Origin: Ornithinimicrobium avium
Lineage (GTDB): Bacteria > Actinomycetota > Actinomycetes > Actinomycetales > Dermatophilaceae
Direction of reading: 5' to 3'
DNA length: 64,000 nt
Assembly: GCF_003351765.1 (NCBI RefSeq)
Contig: NZ_CP031229.1
Location: 1,674,001 to 1,738,000, forward strand
The translations under genes and the position numbers were made by a program. The notes below the pieces were generated by a model. The model did not search any database and had not been told where the DNA came from. It saw nothing but the letters and a program-made list of their open reading frames with translations. Shown one piece after another: positions 17,464 through 26,800 of the stretch. The first letter of the stretch is position 1. Every line of letters begins with the position of its first letter.

Positions 17464-17465
17464 GC

Positions 17466-18968
17466 TCAGCCTGCCTTCCGGGTGAGGCTGACGCCCATCG
17501 GCACGACCGAGGCGGCGAAGGCCACGTCGTGGGCCAGGTCCAGGCGCAGCGGGGCGAACCCGGCCTGGCGGATCGAGGAGTCCAGGCGGCGGCCGGCCTC
17601 GGCTGCCCGGACCGTCTTGGGCACCGTGACCGTGGCCACCGCATAGGGCACGGTCAGGGAGTTGCCGCGGGCCAGCTTGGACTCCAGAGCACGCACCTTC
17701 TCGCTCTCGTCGACGTTCTTGGTGCGCTGCTTCATCCGTGCCGCGACCCGCAACGACTGCCCCAGGTCGGCACCGAACTCGCTGTTGGCCGACTGCCGGT
17801 CGGCACGGCCCGGCGGCACGAGTGGGTAGCAGACCATGAAGCTGCGCCGCTCCCCGTCCTCCCGTGCCGACAGGACGGGGGCCAGTGCCCCCATCGCGGC
17901 CCCCTTGACCGGCAGCTTGATCGTGCAGGAGACCGAGTTCCAGGCGTCGTGGGAGTAGTGCCGCACGGCCGCGTCGGCGCCGGAGGGGCCGGCCATCTCC
18001 CACGGCACACAGGTGTTCACGTCGTCGTCGGTCTGCGCGGCGGCCAGCGCGTCGATGATGGCGGCACGGTCACCCGGGGCGAACCCGGTCCGGCACGCAT
18101 GGGCCAGCTGGGCACTGGTGAGCCACTCCACGCTCGAGACGCCCAGTCCCCCGCGCAGGTGGGACTCGACCTCGGCGACGGCTGCGTACATCGCTCTGGC
18201 GCGACCGTTGACGCCCCCGCCGTACTCCCGGGCCACCTTGCCCAGGCGCGACTCGGGCACCACGACGGTGACGTACTGCTCGGTGCGGACGGTCGCGGCG
18301 GTCAGCGACTCGTGCAGGTCGTCGTTGATGCGGCTGACCTGTACCGGGGCGGTGTTCGCGCGGTGGCGCCGCACCCAGTCGGCCCGCTCGGCGCCGTCCT
18401 CGGGGACGGTGCGGACCATGAAGATCACCTCGCAGGCCAGCTCGGCCCGGACGGCCGCGTCGAGCAGCTCGCTCAGACCCTGGCCGTAGACGTCCCGGTC
18501 CTCGAGCTCGGCCATGCCCAGCCCGGGGTGGATGATCGAGGCGGTCACGGCCCAGGTCCTGGTGGCGTGGTTCTGGATCAGGGCGACCCGACGGTGGTGG
18601 TGCCCGGTCGGTGGGCCTTCGTGGATGACGATGCTGGACAGGGCCCCCGGCAGGTCCACCTGCTCCTGCGGGAGTGCCTGCCCGGTGGCTGCCCGCGCCC
18701 GGAACCGGGTCCACCCGGCCAAGGCGCCGGCCGCCAGGGCCAGGGTGGCGAGGATCCACCCGGTCATCGACCGGCCCCTGACCGGCACGGCCACGAGAGC
18801 GAACAGCGCTGCCCACAGCAGCAGGGACAGGGCCGCCGAGGCCCAGTCCTGCTTGGAGATCGCCCAGGCGACAGGGAGGACCGCGGTGGCCAGGAGGGCG
18901 AGCTGCGGGCCGGTGAGGCCGAAGAACCACCCGATGCGGGCGCGGGTGTAGTCGCGGTAGACGGTCAT
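17466..18968 (-). CDS. SCO6880-like conjugation membrane protein
   Basis: The 500-residue protein has membrane segments within the first 100 residues (PrgI-like TM region) and a long cytoplasmic part with features such as VALIQNHATRTWAVTASIIH and WEMAGPSGADAAVRHYSH. This matches the SCO6880 family common in actinobacterial conjugative elements. In Gram-positive systems, a PrgI-like protein and VirB4 form the inner-membrane platform; here PrgI and the VirB4 N-terminal part appear fused (inference). ATG at 18968 is preceded by aggaggac. It lies between the VirB6-like and VirB4 genes. Confidence 0.8.
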   Translation of the reverse strand: MTVYRDYTRARIGWFFGLTGPQLALLATAVLPVAWAISKQDWASAALSLLLWAALFALVAVPVRGRSMTGWILATLALAAGALAGWTRFRARAATGQALPQEQVDLPGALSSIVIHEGPPTGHHHRRVALIQNHATRTWAVTASIIHPGLGMAELEDRDVYGQGLSELLDAAVRAELACEVIFMVRTVPEDGAERADWVRRHRANTAPVQVSRINDDLHESLTAATVRTEQYVTVVVPESRLGKVAREYGGGVNGRARAMYAAVAEVESHLRGGLGVSSVEWLTSAQLAHACRTGFAPGDRAAIIDALAAAQTDDDVNTCVPWEMAGPSGADAAVRHYSHDAWNSVSCTIKLPVKGAAMGALAPVLSAREDGERRSFMVCYPLVPPGRADRQSANSEFGADLGQSLRVAARMKQRTKNVDESEKVRALESKLARGNSLTVPYAVATVTVPKTVRAAEAGRRLDSSIRQAGFAPLRLDLAHDVAFAASVVPMGVSLTRKAG

Positions 18969-19038
18969 CTTGGGGTCCTCCTGCGGGCGGGTTCGGTCGG
19001 TCGCTTCCTTAAGCGGGCCTGCGGCTGCCAGGGACTCA

Positions 19039-20490
19039 TCACTTACCCGCACCGGCGGCCGCGGCTCCTGCCGCACCGGTTCCTGCAGCCCCGCTGGCCG
19101 CACCGCCACCGGTGGAGGGGGCGACCGGCCCGGCTCCGGTGCTCGGGCTGGTCTGCGCCGGGGGCGGTGCCTGCACCGCTGCCCCGCCGGTCTCACCGTT
19201 GCCGCCGCTGCTCGCGCCGGTGTCCTCGCCTCGTTGCTCGGGGTGGGTGAGGCGGTGCCGGTCCCCGGTGCGGCGGGTCGGCTGGAAGTCGGGGACGTAG
19301 GTGTTGTGCCCGGCCCCCATCTGGTTGGCCACGTCCGCGCCGACGGCCGCGCCCCGGGTGCCGGCGGACACCATGAGCCCGACCCCGACCCCGACCGCGG
19401 CGCCGATCCCACCGGCCACCGGTCCGATGGCGGACCCGCCCTTGGAAGCCAGGGAGCTCGTGGCTTGCGCGGCCCGCTGGTTGGCCTGCCCCTCCTGGGA
19501 GACCTCGCTGGCCGAGCGGCCGTGACTGTCCACGCTCGAGGCGGCGTTGGACGTTCGGGTCGCACGGCCGGCCAACCCGCGCAGCCCTCCCTGTGCTTCG
19601 TACCCGGCGCGCATGGCGGCCCCGGAGGAGGTGCCGGGGTCGACGAAGGCCAGGAGCTTGAACAGGGCGAGGGGGGAGAACGCGGCGATGCAGATCAGGA
19701 AGACCCCGGGGATGGCGGTGCCGATCGTCTTTGCCGGCCCGTCGGCCTCGCCTTCGATGATGCCGGTGGTCAACGAGGTGCCCAGGCCGAGTACCAGGGC
19801 GACCAGGACCGGGGTGAATGCGGCCGCGTGGAACCACCGGAACGATTTCCAGAACCAGGACCGGGAGAACCCGCTGGCCAGGCCGGCCGCGGCGATGGGG
19901 CCGGTGGCGACCAGCACCAGGAGGGCCCCGGCCCGGGTCAGCATGACCAGCAGGAACCCGATCGCGGCCAGCCACAGGACCAGGCCCATGAATCCCAGGA
20001 CGGTGGCCAGCAGCGTGTCGGTGATGTCCTCTCCTGCGATGACGAACACCTCGGAGGGTTCCCAGTGGGCGAACAGCTCCACGCCGAACATGGCCCGCAT
20101 CAGAGAACGGGTCAGGCCCTGCGCGGCGGCCAGGATCATCACGCAGTAACCGATCCAGCCGGCGAAGACGACCACGAACTGCGCGACCCCGACCGCGGCC
20201 TGGGCCAGGTCTGCGCCGTCGCGCCGCCACGCGGCCAGGCCCAGCTGGGCCATCGCCAGGATGAGGACCAGTGCCAGGGCCAGCCAGAACGTGGTCCGGT
20301 ACACCTGCCCGGCGGGTCCGGCTGCGGTGACGTCGGGGGTGAGGATGGCGTCCACGAAGCCCAGGACGGTGCGCAGGAACCACAGTCCTGCGGACCAGAT
20401 CCCCAGCATGATGGAGGTCCAGACGTCCGCGGCCAGCTCGCCGACGGCCTTGCCGGCCAGGTACTCGAACGGGTTCGGGATACCGAACAT
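19039..20490 (-). CDS. VirB6/TrbL-like polytopic channel protein
   Basis: The 483-residue protein has about seven to eight membrane segments between residues 30 and 310 (for example TTFWLALALVLILAMAQLGL and GALLVLVATGPIAAAGLASG), followed by an Ala/Gly/Pro-rich C-terminal tail of about 130 residues. This is the usual form of VirB6/TrbL proteins, which line the inner-membrane part of the type IV channel. ATG at 20490 lies about 20 bases after the stop of the upstream gene, with a gagaggga ribosome site. The low-complexity tail probably lies in the cytoplasm or periplasm. Confidence 0.82.
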   Translation of the reverse strand: MFGIPNPFEYLAGKAVGELAADVWTSIMLGIWSAGLWFLRTVLGFVDAILTPDVTAAGPAGQVYRTTFWLALALVLILAMAQLGLAAWRRDGADLAQAAVGVAQFVVVFAGWIGYCVMILAAAQGLTRSLMRAMFGVELFAHWEPSEVFVIAGEDITDTLLATVLGFMGLVLWLAAIGFLLVMLTRAGALLVLVATGPIAAAGLASGFSRSWFWKSFRWFHAAAFTPVLVALVLGLGTSLTTGIIEGEADGPAKTIGTAIPGVFLICIAAFSPLALFKLLAFVDPGTSSGAAMRAGYEAQGGLRGLAGRATRTSNAASSVDSHGRSASEVSQEGQANQRAAQATSSLASKGGSAIGPVAGGIGAAVGVGVGLMVSAGTRGAAVGADVANQMGAGHNTYVPDFQPTRRTGDRHRLTHPEQRGEDTGASSGGNGETGGAAVQAPPPAQTSPSTGAGPVAPSTGGGAASGAAGTGAAGAAAAGAGK

Positions 20491-20509
20491 GAACAGACTC
20501 CCTCTCGTC

Positions 20510-21340
20510 CTACCGGTGGTTGTCGACCCAGGGGCGCCACCCGGCCCGGGCGGCCAGTTCGGTCCCGGGCCACGTCGAGGGTGCCGGGGAGACCGGGTAG
20601 GTCGGGTCGATCACCCAGCGGTCGCCGGTCCAGGTCATGGCCTCGCAGTGCCCGTAGGCGACGCGGGCCTCCTCCACGAGGTGTGCGTGCAGCTCCAGCA
20701 GGACGCAGACCACCGTCCAGTCCTGCCCGTCGCTGCCCTTGACCTGGCCGGCGGCCGGGACCGCGGTCACGACCAGGCCGCTCTCGGCGCTCTGGCCGCT
20801 CTGCTGGGCGGCGGTGAGGAAGTCGGTGACGTTGGCGGTCATCACCCAGCCGGCGGGGTCGGGCTCGCCGGTGGACCAGGTCCGGTAGATCTCGTGCGTG
20901 GCCGGGACGGACATGGCCTGGATGACGGCGACGTCGATCGCCGCCAGCTGGCCCACCGCTCCCTGCGGGGTCTGGGGGTACCCGGTCGGGATGTCCAGCG
21001 GACCGGTTGTCGTCGGCGAGGGGACGGCCAGGGGATCGGCGACGGTGGTGGCGACGTGGCCCTCGCGGTAGGCGCGTGGGTCGTCCACGGCCAGCATCTG
21101 CGCCTGCGCGATCTGCTCGCGCCGTGCCGGCCCGTCCTGGGCCAACGTGGTCTCCTCGAGCGCGACGGGCGCCGTTGCAGGCCCCTGCGAGGTAGGGGTC
21201 TCGGGCAGGCCGTCGTGGGCCAGGACCTGCCAGAGGAACAGGCCGAGGCCGACCAGCAGGGCTGTCCCGGCGGCGAGGGCGGCTGCCAGGATGGCCAGGA
21301 GCTTGCCCCGCCCCCACGCAGCGGGCGTGGTGGCCGTCAT
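20510..21340 (-). CDS. Membrane-anchored conjugation protein, VirB8/TcpC-like fold possible
   Basis: The 276-residue protein has one membrane segment near the N-terminus (about 13-38), a Pro/Thr linker and an extracellular domain of about 220 residues. Its C-terminal region includes VVCVLLELHAHLVEEARVAYGHCEAMTWTGDRWVIDP. A single helix plus this type of small domain is the plan of VirB8/TcpC (NTF2-like) assembly factors in Gram-positive conjugation; the assignment is by architecture and position only. The stop overlaps no neighbour; the start is one base from the pilin gene stop. Confidence 0.6.
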   Translation of the reverse strand: MTATTPAAWGRGKLLAILAAALAAGTALLVGLGLFLWQVLAHDGLPETPTSQGPATAPVALEETTLAQDGPARREQIAQAQMLAVDDPRAYREGHVATTVADPLAVPSPTTTGPLDIPTGYPQTPQGAVGQLAAIDVAVIQAMSVPATHEIYRTWSTGEPDPAGWVMTANVTDFLTAAQQSGQSAESGLVVTAVPAAGQVKGSDGQDWTVVCVLLELHAHLVEEARVAYGHCEAMTWTGDRWVIDPTYPVSPAPSTWPGTELAARAGWRPWVDNHR

Positions 21341-21341
21341 C

Positions 21342-21650
21342 TCAGACGCACCCCGAGCCCAACATCGCGTCGAGGATCCCCGGCAGGATCAGGTAGGCGA
21401 TCACGGCGATGAAGACGATGACCAGGCCGATGATCCCGGCGGTGCTGGCGTGCGGCATACCGAACATCCGCCCGCCGGCGATGGCCCCGACCCCGATGAT
21501 CAGGCCGAGGAAGAACAGGATGCCCACGCCCCACAGGACGTAGCCGAGGATGGTGTCGACGTGGACCTGCGCGCCGGGGGGCGCCTGGGGGCAGACGGCG
21601 GCGACCACCGTGGCGGCGTGCAGGCCGGCGTCGGAGAGGTTAGCGAACAT
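21342..21650 (-). CDS. VirB2/TrbC-like small pilin subunit
   Basis: The 102-residue protein has a short N-terminal segment, a hydrophobic helix (about 39-62, ending at GGRMFGMPH) and a second helix (about 70-92), separated by a charged loop. Small two-helix proteins in this position upstream of the VirB6-like gene are the usual VirB2-type pilins or their Gram-positive analogues. No clear signal cleavage site was identified. Its start overlaps the end of the ParA-like gene by 11 bases. Confidence 0.62.
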   Translation of the reverse strand: MFANLSDAGLHAATVVAAVCPQAPPGAQVHVDTILGYVLWGVGILFFLGLIIGVGAIAGGRMFGMPHASTAGIIGLVIVFIAVIAYLILPGILDAMLGSGCV

Positions 21651-22494
21651 GCTGGATGGTTCCCTTCTGGTGGTGGACAGGACTGCTGACCAGCTGCAGG
21701 AGCTGGGTGATCGTGGTGGCGGCGCTCAGCACGCCCTCTGGCAGGGGTGAGGTGTCCAGGCCCCGGACGGCCAGCCCGGGGTCGTGCGGCACCTCGACGA
21801 GGGTCTCCTCGAGCAGGGTTCGGGTGCGGGTGCCGATGTCGCCGGTCACCTCTCGGGGCCACCGACGGCGGCGTGGCCCCCGGACGGCCACGGCTACCTG
21901 TCCGGGGGCCGGGTCGAGGTCGTGCAGCACTGCCTCGAGCCGGCGCAGACCGGGGACGGTGGCGGTGGTGACCAGCACGAGGCGGTCGGCGTCGAGCACG
22001 CTCGAGCGGACCCATCCGGCGCAGCGCAGGAGGGTGCCTGTGGGCCATCCGGCGTCGAGGACGTTCAGGGCCAGCTCGTGGTGCGGGTCCTGGTCGGGGA
22101 CCGGGATCTCCTCGGGTGAGGCGGACCCGTCAAGCAGCCGGTCCAGGACCAGCAGGTCGCGGTGGCCACGCACCCACCCCGACCCGGTCTCCCCCAGCTC
22201 GGCGGTGGCGAACCCGGTCAGGCCGCTCGTCCCGGCCGGACCGGCCTCGACCACCCGCACCGCGAGCTCGAGCGCGGTCGCGACCGCCGCCGCGACCGTG
22301 GTGGCCCCGGCCGACCCGTGGCAGCCCAGGACGGGCAGCACGGGCACGCCAGGGTTCCAGTGGACGCCCTCGCCCGCTCCGTCCTTGGGTGCGTGCATGC
22401 GGCGCGACGGCAGGTCGGTGGACCCGGGTCGGAACCGGCCGTCCTGAACGGCGTGCCAGGCGCGCCGCAGCTCGGCGACGCTGATCACGGTCAC
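21640..22494 (-). CDS. ParA/MinD-like protein with degenerate Walker A
   Basis: The 284-residue protein follows the ParA/CpaE pattern: a nucleotide-loop region GCHGSAGATTVAAA (about 58-71), a VVEAGPAG second strand, and LVLVTTATVPGLRR later. The canonical loop is KGGVGKTT; here both signature lysines are absent, so ATP hydrolysis is doubtful. Such proteins in conjugative clusters may help locate the machinery. The stop of the preceding small gene overlaps its ATG by four bases. Plasmid partition is unlikely, as no ParB or centromere repeats are seen. Confidence 0.65.
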   Translation of the reverse strand: MTVISVAELRRAWHAVQDGRFRPGSTDLPSRRMHAPKDGAGEGVHWNPGVPVLPVLGCHGSAGATTVAAAVATALELAVRVVEAGPAGTSGLTGFATAELGETGSGWVRGHRDLLVLDRLLDGSASPEEIPVPDQDPHHELALNVLDAGWPTGTLLRCAGWVRSSVLDADRLVLVTTATVPGLRRLEAVLHDLDPAPGQVAVAVRGPRRRRWPREVTGDIGTRTRTLLEETLVEVPHDPGLAVRGLDTSPLPEGVLSAATTITQLLQLVSSPVHHQKGTIQHVR

Positions 22495-22706
22495 GGCTTG
22501 TCACCGTCACCGAGGAGATGGCGTCGGCGGGTGATGGCCGCCCGGACTTGTTCAGGGGGCAGATGCCGCAGAGCGGCGCGGGCTGACTCCACCGCGCGCA
22601 GGTGCTCCACGCAGGCGTCCAGCAGGTCTGCCAGCCGGTACGGCCCGTCAGCGGACACCTGGAGCAGCCGCTCGACGTCAGCCTCGCCGTCTGAATCTCT
22701 CACCAT
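22491..22706 (-). CDS. Small hypothetical protein of the transfer operon
   Basis: A 71-residue, acidic-start helical protein (begins MVRDSDGEADVERLL). ATG 22706 has gggag just upstream; GTG 22703 and TTG 22715 are alternatives. The stop overlaps the ParA-like start (ATGA), so it belongs to the same transcript. No family is recognised. Confidence 0.5.
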   Translation of the reverse strand: MVRDSDGEADVERLLQVSADGPYRLADLLDACVEHLRAVESARAALRHLPPEQVRAAITRRRHLLGDGDKP

Positions 22707-22739
22707 GACTCCCAAAGCGGGGCGGTGGACCGTTGGGTC

Positions 22740-23555
22740 TCACGCGGCGCGGACATCGCGGGCGTAGGTCTGCCGCAGAGCGCGCAGCGCTCTGTCGGCC
22801 TGGCGTGCCACCGAGGCACGGGACACGCCCCGCTCCCGGGCCACGTCGGTGGAGGTGGTCCGTGCGAGCAGCCCACCGCGGCCGCGGCCGGCCCGGGGCG
22901 TGTCCGCGGCCTGCGCCAGGTGCAGCAGCAGGCGGACGTCGTCACGGCTCACGACGCCACCGGTGACGGCCTCGTCCAGCAGGCGGCGCAGCAGGAAGGC
23001 GTCATCAGTGGCCCACACGTCCGGCGGGTGGCTGGTGCCGACCGGTGTTGCCGAGGCGAACCTCCCGACGCCGAGCGCGAGGTCCGCCGAGGGCACCTCG
23101 GTGCGGGACGCCCGCGCGTCCGCCGACAACCCCAGGTCGGTCATCACCCCCCGTCGTGCGTTCATCAGGACCGTCGCGGCCACCCGAACTCCTTTGGCCC
23201 AGCTGACGGTGCGTGCGCAGATCCACAGCTGGGCAGCCATGAGCTCGTCGACCCGTTCGCTCAACGGCATCAGGGCACGGGCGATCCCGACAGCGCCCGG
23301 GATCAGCAGCCACACCAACGCCGCGGCCGCGGCCGGGTCGTCCCCACCGTCCGCCGCCCCCAGCTCGGCCAGCGCCAGCAGCACCTCGTTCGCCTCCGCC
23401 GGGGTCGCCTGCCTGACCCAGCCCGGTAGATCCAGGAGGTCCTCACACACACCCAGCACCGGGTGGGTGTCCTGCCACTCGTGCCACCGACCCTGCGCGG
23501 AGACCAGCAGGTCCCCGTGCGGCTGCTCCAGACCAAGCTGCGTCGCCAGGGTCAT
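22740..23555 (-). CDS. Regulator-like protein with C-terminal HTH, first gene of the transfer module
   Basis: The 271-residue protein is mostly helical. Its last 40 residues, TSTDVARERGVSRASVARQ followed by ADRALRALR, form a convincing helix-turn-helix of the sigma-region-4 or recombinase type. The rest is not recognised. ATG 23555 has gaggag upstream, right behind a 9-bp hairpin (23567-23588) that could control its translation or be its own operator. Because it is the first gene after the terminator at 23781-23833, it may control the downstream conjugation genes (inference). Confidence 0.6.
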   Translation of the reverse strand: MTLATQLGLEQPHGDLLVSAQGRWHEWQDTHPVLGVCEDLLDLPGWVRQATPAEANEVLLALAELGAADGGDDPAAAAALVWLLIPGAVGIARALMPLSERVDELMAAQLWICARTVSWAKGVRVAATVLMNARRGVMTDLGLSADARASRTEVPSADLALGVGRFASATPVGTSHPPDVWATDDAFLLRRLLDEAVTGGVVSRDDVRLLLHLAQAADTPRAGRGRGGLLARTTSTDVARERGVSRASVARQADRALRALRQTYARDVRAA

Positions 23556-23566
23556 CTCAAGCTCCT

Positions 23567-23588
23567 CTCGTCGTGCGATCACGACGAG
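23567..23588. promoter_or_regulatory. Perfect inverted repeat at the ribosome site of the regulator-like gene
   Basis: Arms ctcgtcgtg (23567-23575) and cacgacgag (23580-23588) pair perfectly around a 4-base loop. On the minus strand the hairpin ends a few bases before and partly runs into the gaggag ribosome site of the gene starting at 23555. It may be a DNA operator or an RNA hairpin that masks the ribosome site. Confidence 0.6.
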
Positions 23589-23780
23589 AAAGGTCGCCAG
23601 AGGGCGCTCCCGGTTCCGTCTCTGCCAGGACCGATCCGGCGGGTGCCCCAAGGGGGAGACGCCACGAAACCGCAGGTCAGGCCGCGTCTCCGGACGTCTC
23701 TGGAAAAGTTTGTGCTGACCCCTTGCCAACTGCCCGCAACCCGACCCCGGACGTGCCCGGGTCCTCATTCCGGGGCATAG

Positions 23781-23833
23781 AGCAACCCCCACGCGAGGGG
23801 GGAGACTCTGGGGAGAGTTGCGTGGGGGTTGCT
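23781..23833 (-). terminator. Strong hairpin terminator splitting the Tad and transfer modules
   Basis: agcaacccccacgc (23781-23794) and gcgtgggggttgct (23820-23833) form a perfect 14-bp stem; the loop contains a smaller actct/agagt stem. It starts 20 bases after the stop of the LysM-BTAD gene on the minus strand, so most transcripts of the Tad half should end here and the transfer half likely has its own promoter. Confidence 0.75.
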
Positions 23834-23852
23834 GCCGGTGGGGTTCGCTGGT

Positions 23853-26800
23853 TTAGACGGCTTCCTTCCTGTCCTCCAGCCAGCCGTGGCGATCCAGGAT
23901 CCGCTGGGTGCGTTCGGGCAGGTCGCCCGGCGGGAGGTCGGGGTCGTCGGTGCGGTTGCAGACGTCGGTCTGCAGCAGGCGGACCGCTTCGGCCGTGTTG
24001 CCCTCCCGGGCGGTGACCGCGACCAGGTCCAGCGTGGGGATCTCCTCCTCCGGTGCGGCGAGGAGGGCGATCTCCGCCGCTGCCCGTGCCCCGGCCAGGT
24101 CGCCGGTCTGCAGGTCGTGGGTGGCGACGATGTGGGCGACGTCGACCACCGCGCAGGTCATGTGGTGGTCGAGCCGGTCCCCCTCGAACAGCCAGCCCCA
24201 GCCGCCGCGGCGAAGCTGGTCGAAGGGGCGTCCCTGCACCAGGCGCAGCGCAGCCTTGAGATCCTCGATGCCCTCGGTGCCGCCGCGGGCCACGGCCCGG
24301 GTGCGGAGCCGGCGGAAGAGGTCGACGTCGACCAGCAGCCCGAGCACCTGGTAGACGTTCACGCCGCGGGCGCGGGTGGCGGGGGCCTCCTGGGCGTGCG
24401 GGATGTGCAGCTGCCCGGTGACCGGGTCGGTGCCGAGCCAGTCACGGCAGCGGCCGATGTAGTCGCGGGTCCTGGCCTCGGTGATCCCGAACGCCTCCGC
24501 CGTCTGCGCGGTCGTGACCCCGTGCGGGTGCACCGCCAGGTAGGCCAGCAGCTCGGTCATGTACCCCTTGCGCTCGGCCAGCGGTTTGCCCCACGCCTTG
24601 GCCTTGACCGGGCCCAGGAGGGTGAGCCGGGGGACGCGGACAGCCGGGTCCCACCAGGCGGCCAGGTCCGCGTCCAGGGTCGGGTCGGCCTGCAGCACCT
24701 GGCGGGCGACGTCGGGCTCCACCCGCGGGGCCAGCGTCGAGAGGTCCTGCGCGGTGGTGGCCGCCTCCTGCTCGTAGACCTCATCCCCCTCGGGCAGCAG
24801 CGTCGCCAGGTCCTGGTGGTCGACGGCCGCCTCCCGCCCGGTGCTGTGCTCAGGGCGGATGGCACCGGCCTGGTCGCTCCAGCCCCGCCGGTCCTCCTGG
24901 TACTCATCGCTGTCGGGGGTGGCTGCCGGCATCGGCACGTCGGGCTCGGCGTGCGACTGGGCCAGCAGCGCCGCGCACCCGGCCGCCTCGTCTGCGGTCA
25001 GGCCCACGCCGACCAGGTCCAGGCCCGCGGCGGGGATGCGGACCCGCCCGTCGGCGGTGGCTTCGATGTGCATCGCGGTGTCGGTGGGGGTGCCGCTGCG
25101 CACGACCAGACAGGCGCCCGTGCTCCCGGCGTGCTGGGCCAGCAGGTGGCGCAGCTGGTCGGTGGCCGCAGGCGCCGCACCGTCGGTGCTGAGCAGGACC
25201 ATCCGGGCCGGCCAGGTGTCCTCACCGTCCTGGCGCACCCGGGCGGTGGGCACGTCCCTGGTCCCCACCCGGTCGATCACGCCGACTACCTCGGCGACCA
25301 GGTCCTCGAGCGCGCCGTCGTCGGCGACGCTCACCCGGGCCGGGTTCATCGCAGCGACCTCGGAGGCGATTCCGACGCAGTCGAGCCGCACCCCGGCCGA
25401 CCACGGGTTCACCGCGACCTCCGCAGCCAGGTAGCGGGCCAGGTCGTCCACGTACTCGGCCTGGCCGGTCAGGGCCACCTCCAGGTCCTCCAGGTTCAGC
25501 AGCCAGGCCGACCCGTCGTCCCCGGCGCCGACGCAGACCAGCAGCGGGAACGGTGCAGGAGCGTCCTGCTCGAGCGGGCCGATCTGTTCCACCGCGGTGC
25601 CCGCGGGCAGGAACCAGTGCTGGCCGTCCCCGGTGTCCTGCCACGGGGCGCTCAGGTCGGCCGGTCGCCACAGGTGCAGCCACAGGCCGTCACCGGCCAG
25701 CTGCACGGCCGCCACGGCCGGGACGGGAGCCCCGGTGGTGGCGCACGCCCCACCGAGGCGGCGCAGGGCCTGGTCCAGCTGCTCCAGGGTGTGAGCCGCC
25801 GACCGGCCGCGGGTCTGGATCGTCTTCTCCACGGGGGCCAGGAGCGGGTCGGGCGGGGCGAGGGCCCGGCCGGGGCGGCGGGTCCGGAACCGGGAACGGC
25901 GGCGCAGGGTCAGGGCGAGGAACAGCGCCCCTCCCAGCAGGGCACCGGACCCGACGATGCCCTCCAGCAGCCACGCCGAAGGGGCGTCATCCTCGAGGTC
26001 TCCCCCAGCGTCTCTGCCGTCCCCGCCAACGTCTCTGCCGTCCCCGCCAACGTCTCTGCCGTCCCCGCCAACGTCTCTGCCGTCCCCGGCAGCGTCCCCG
26101 TCGACGCCACGACCGAGGTCTCCGTCTGTGTCCGGTCCGGCGTCAACGGCGCTGTCGTCGATCGAGGTGGCGCCCGCGGCGGCACCCAGGGTGATACCCG
26201 ACCGGGCGGCCGCGCCACCTGCCGGGCTCGCCTCGACCTGCTGCTCCGGCTCGGCTGCGTCGGGGGTGTCTGGTTGGGTCGCCGGGGCAGTGCCGGCGTC
26301 GACGGCGGTCCGCGCGCCCGCGGTGGTGGGCGCCGGCCGTTCCTGGCCTCCGGCTGCCTCGGGCAGGTCCAGGCGCCAGCCTGGATAGATCAGGTCGGGG
26401 TCGCTCAGGCGTCGCCCGTCCGGCTGGACGGTGCCGGTGGAGGCCTCGTAGATCTCGGGCCACCGGGTGGCCTGGCCCAGGTGCTCGGCAGCCAGGCCGC
26501 TGAGGGTGTCGCCGGTCTGCACGACCACGTCCTGCTCCTGAGCGGCCTGCTCACCGGTGCCTGCCCCGGCCCCGGGCGCGGGGAGCTGCAGCACCATGCC
26601 GGGGGTGACCCAGTCGGCACCACCGGCCAGGCGCTCCGGGTTGAGGTCGACGATGCGGTGGTAGTCGTGCCCGGAGCCCAGGTGCTGGGCAGCGATGGAC
26701 CACAGCGTGTCCCCCGGGCGCACCACGTAGGCACGGGTGGGTTCCTGCTCGGTGGTGGCTGCAGCGGTCGTCGTCACCGGGGCGGGGCCGGTGTCGGCCC

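Noticed and set aside
18970..20742. Long plus-strand open frames over the conjugation genes
   Set aside because: They are antisense shadows of the VirB6-like and anchored-protein genes, caused by high third-position GC.
21640..22494. Plasmid partition protein ParA
   Set aside because: Walker lysines are missing, no ParB or centromere repeats are nearby, and the gene lies in a transfer operon.
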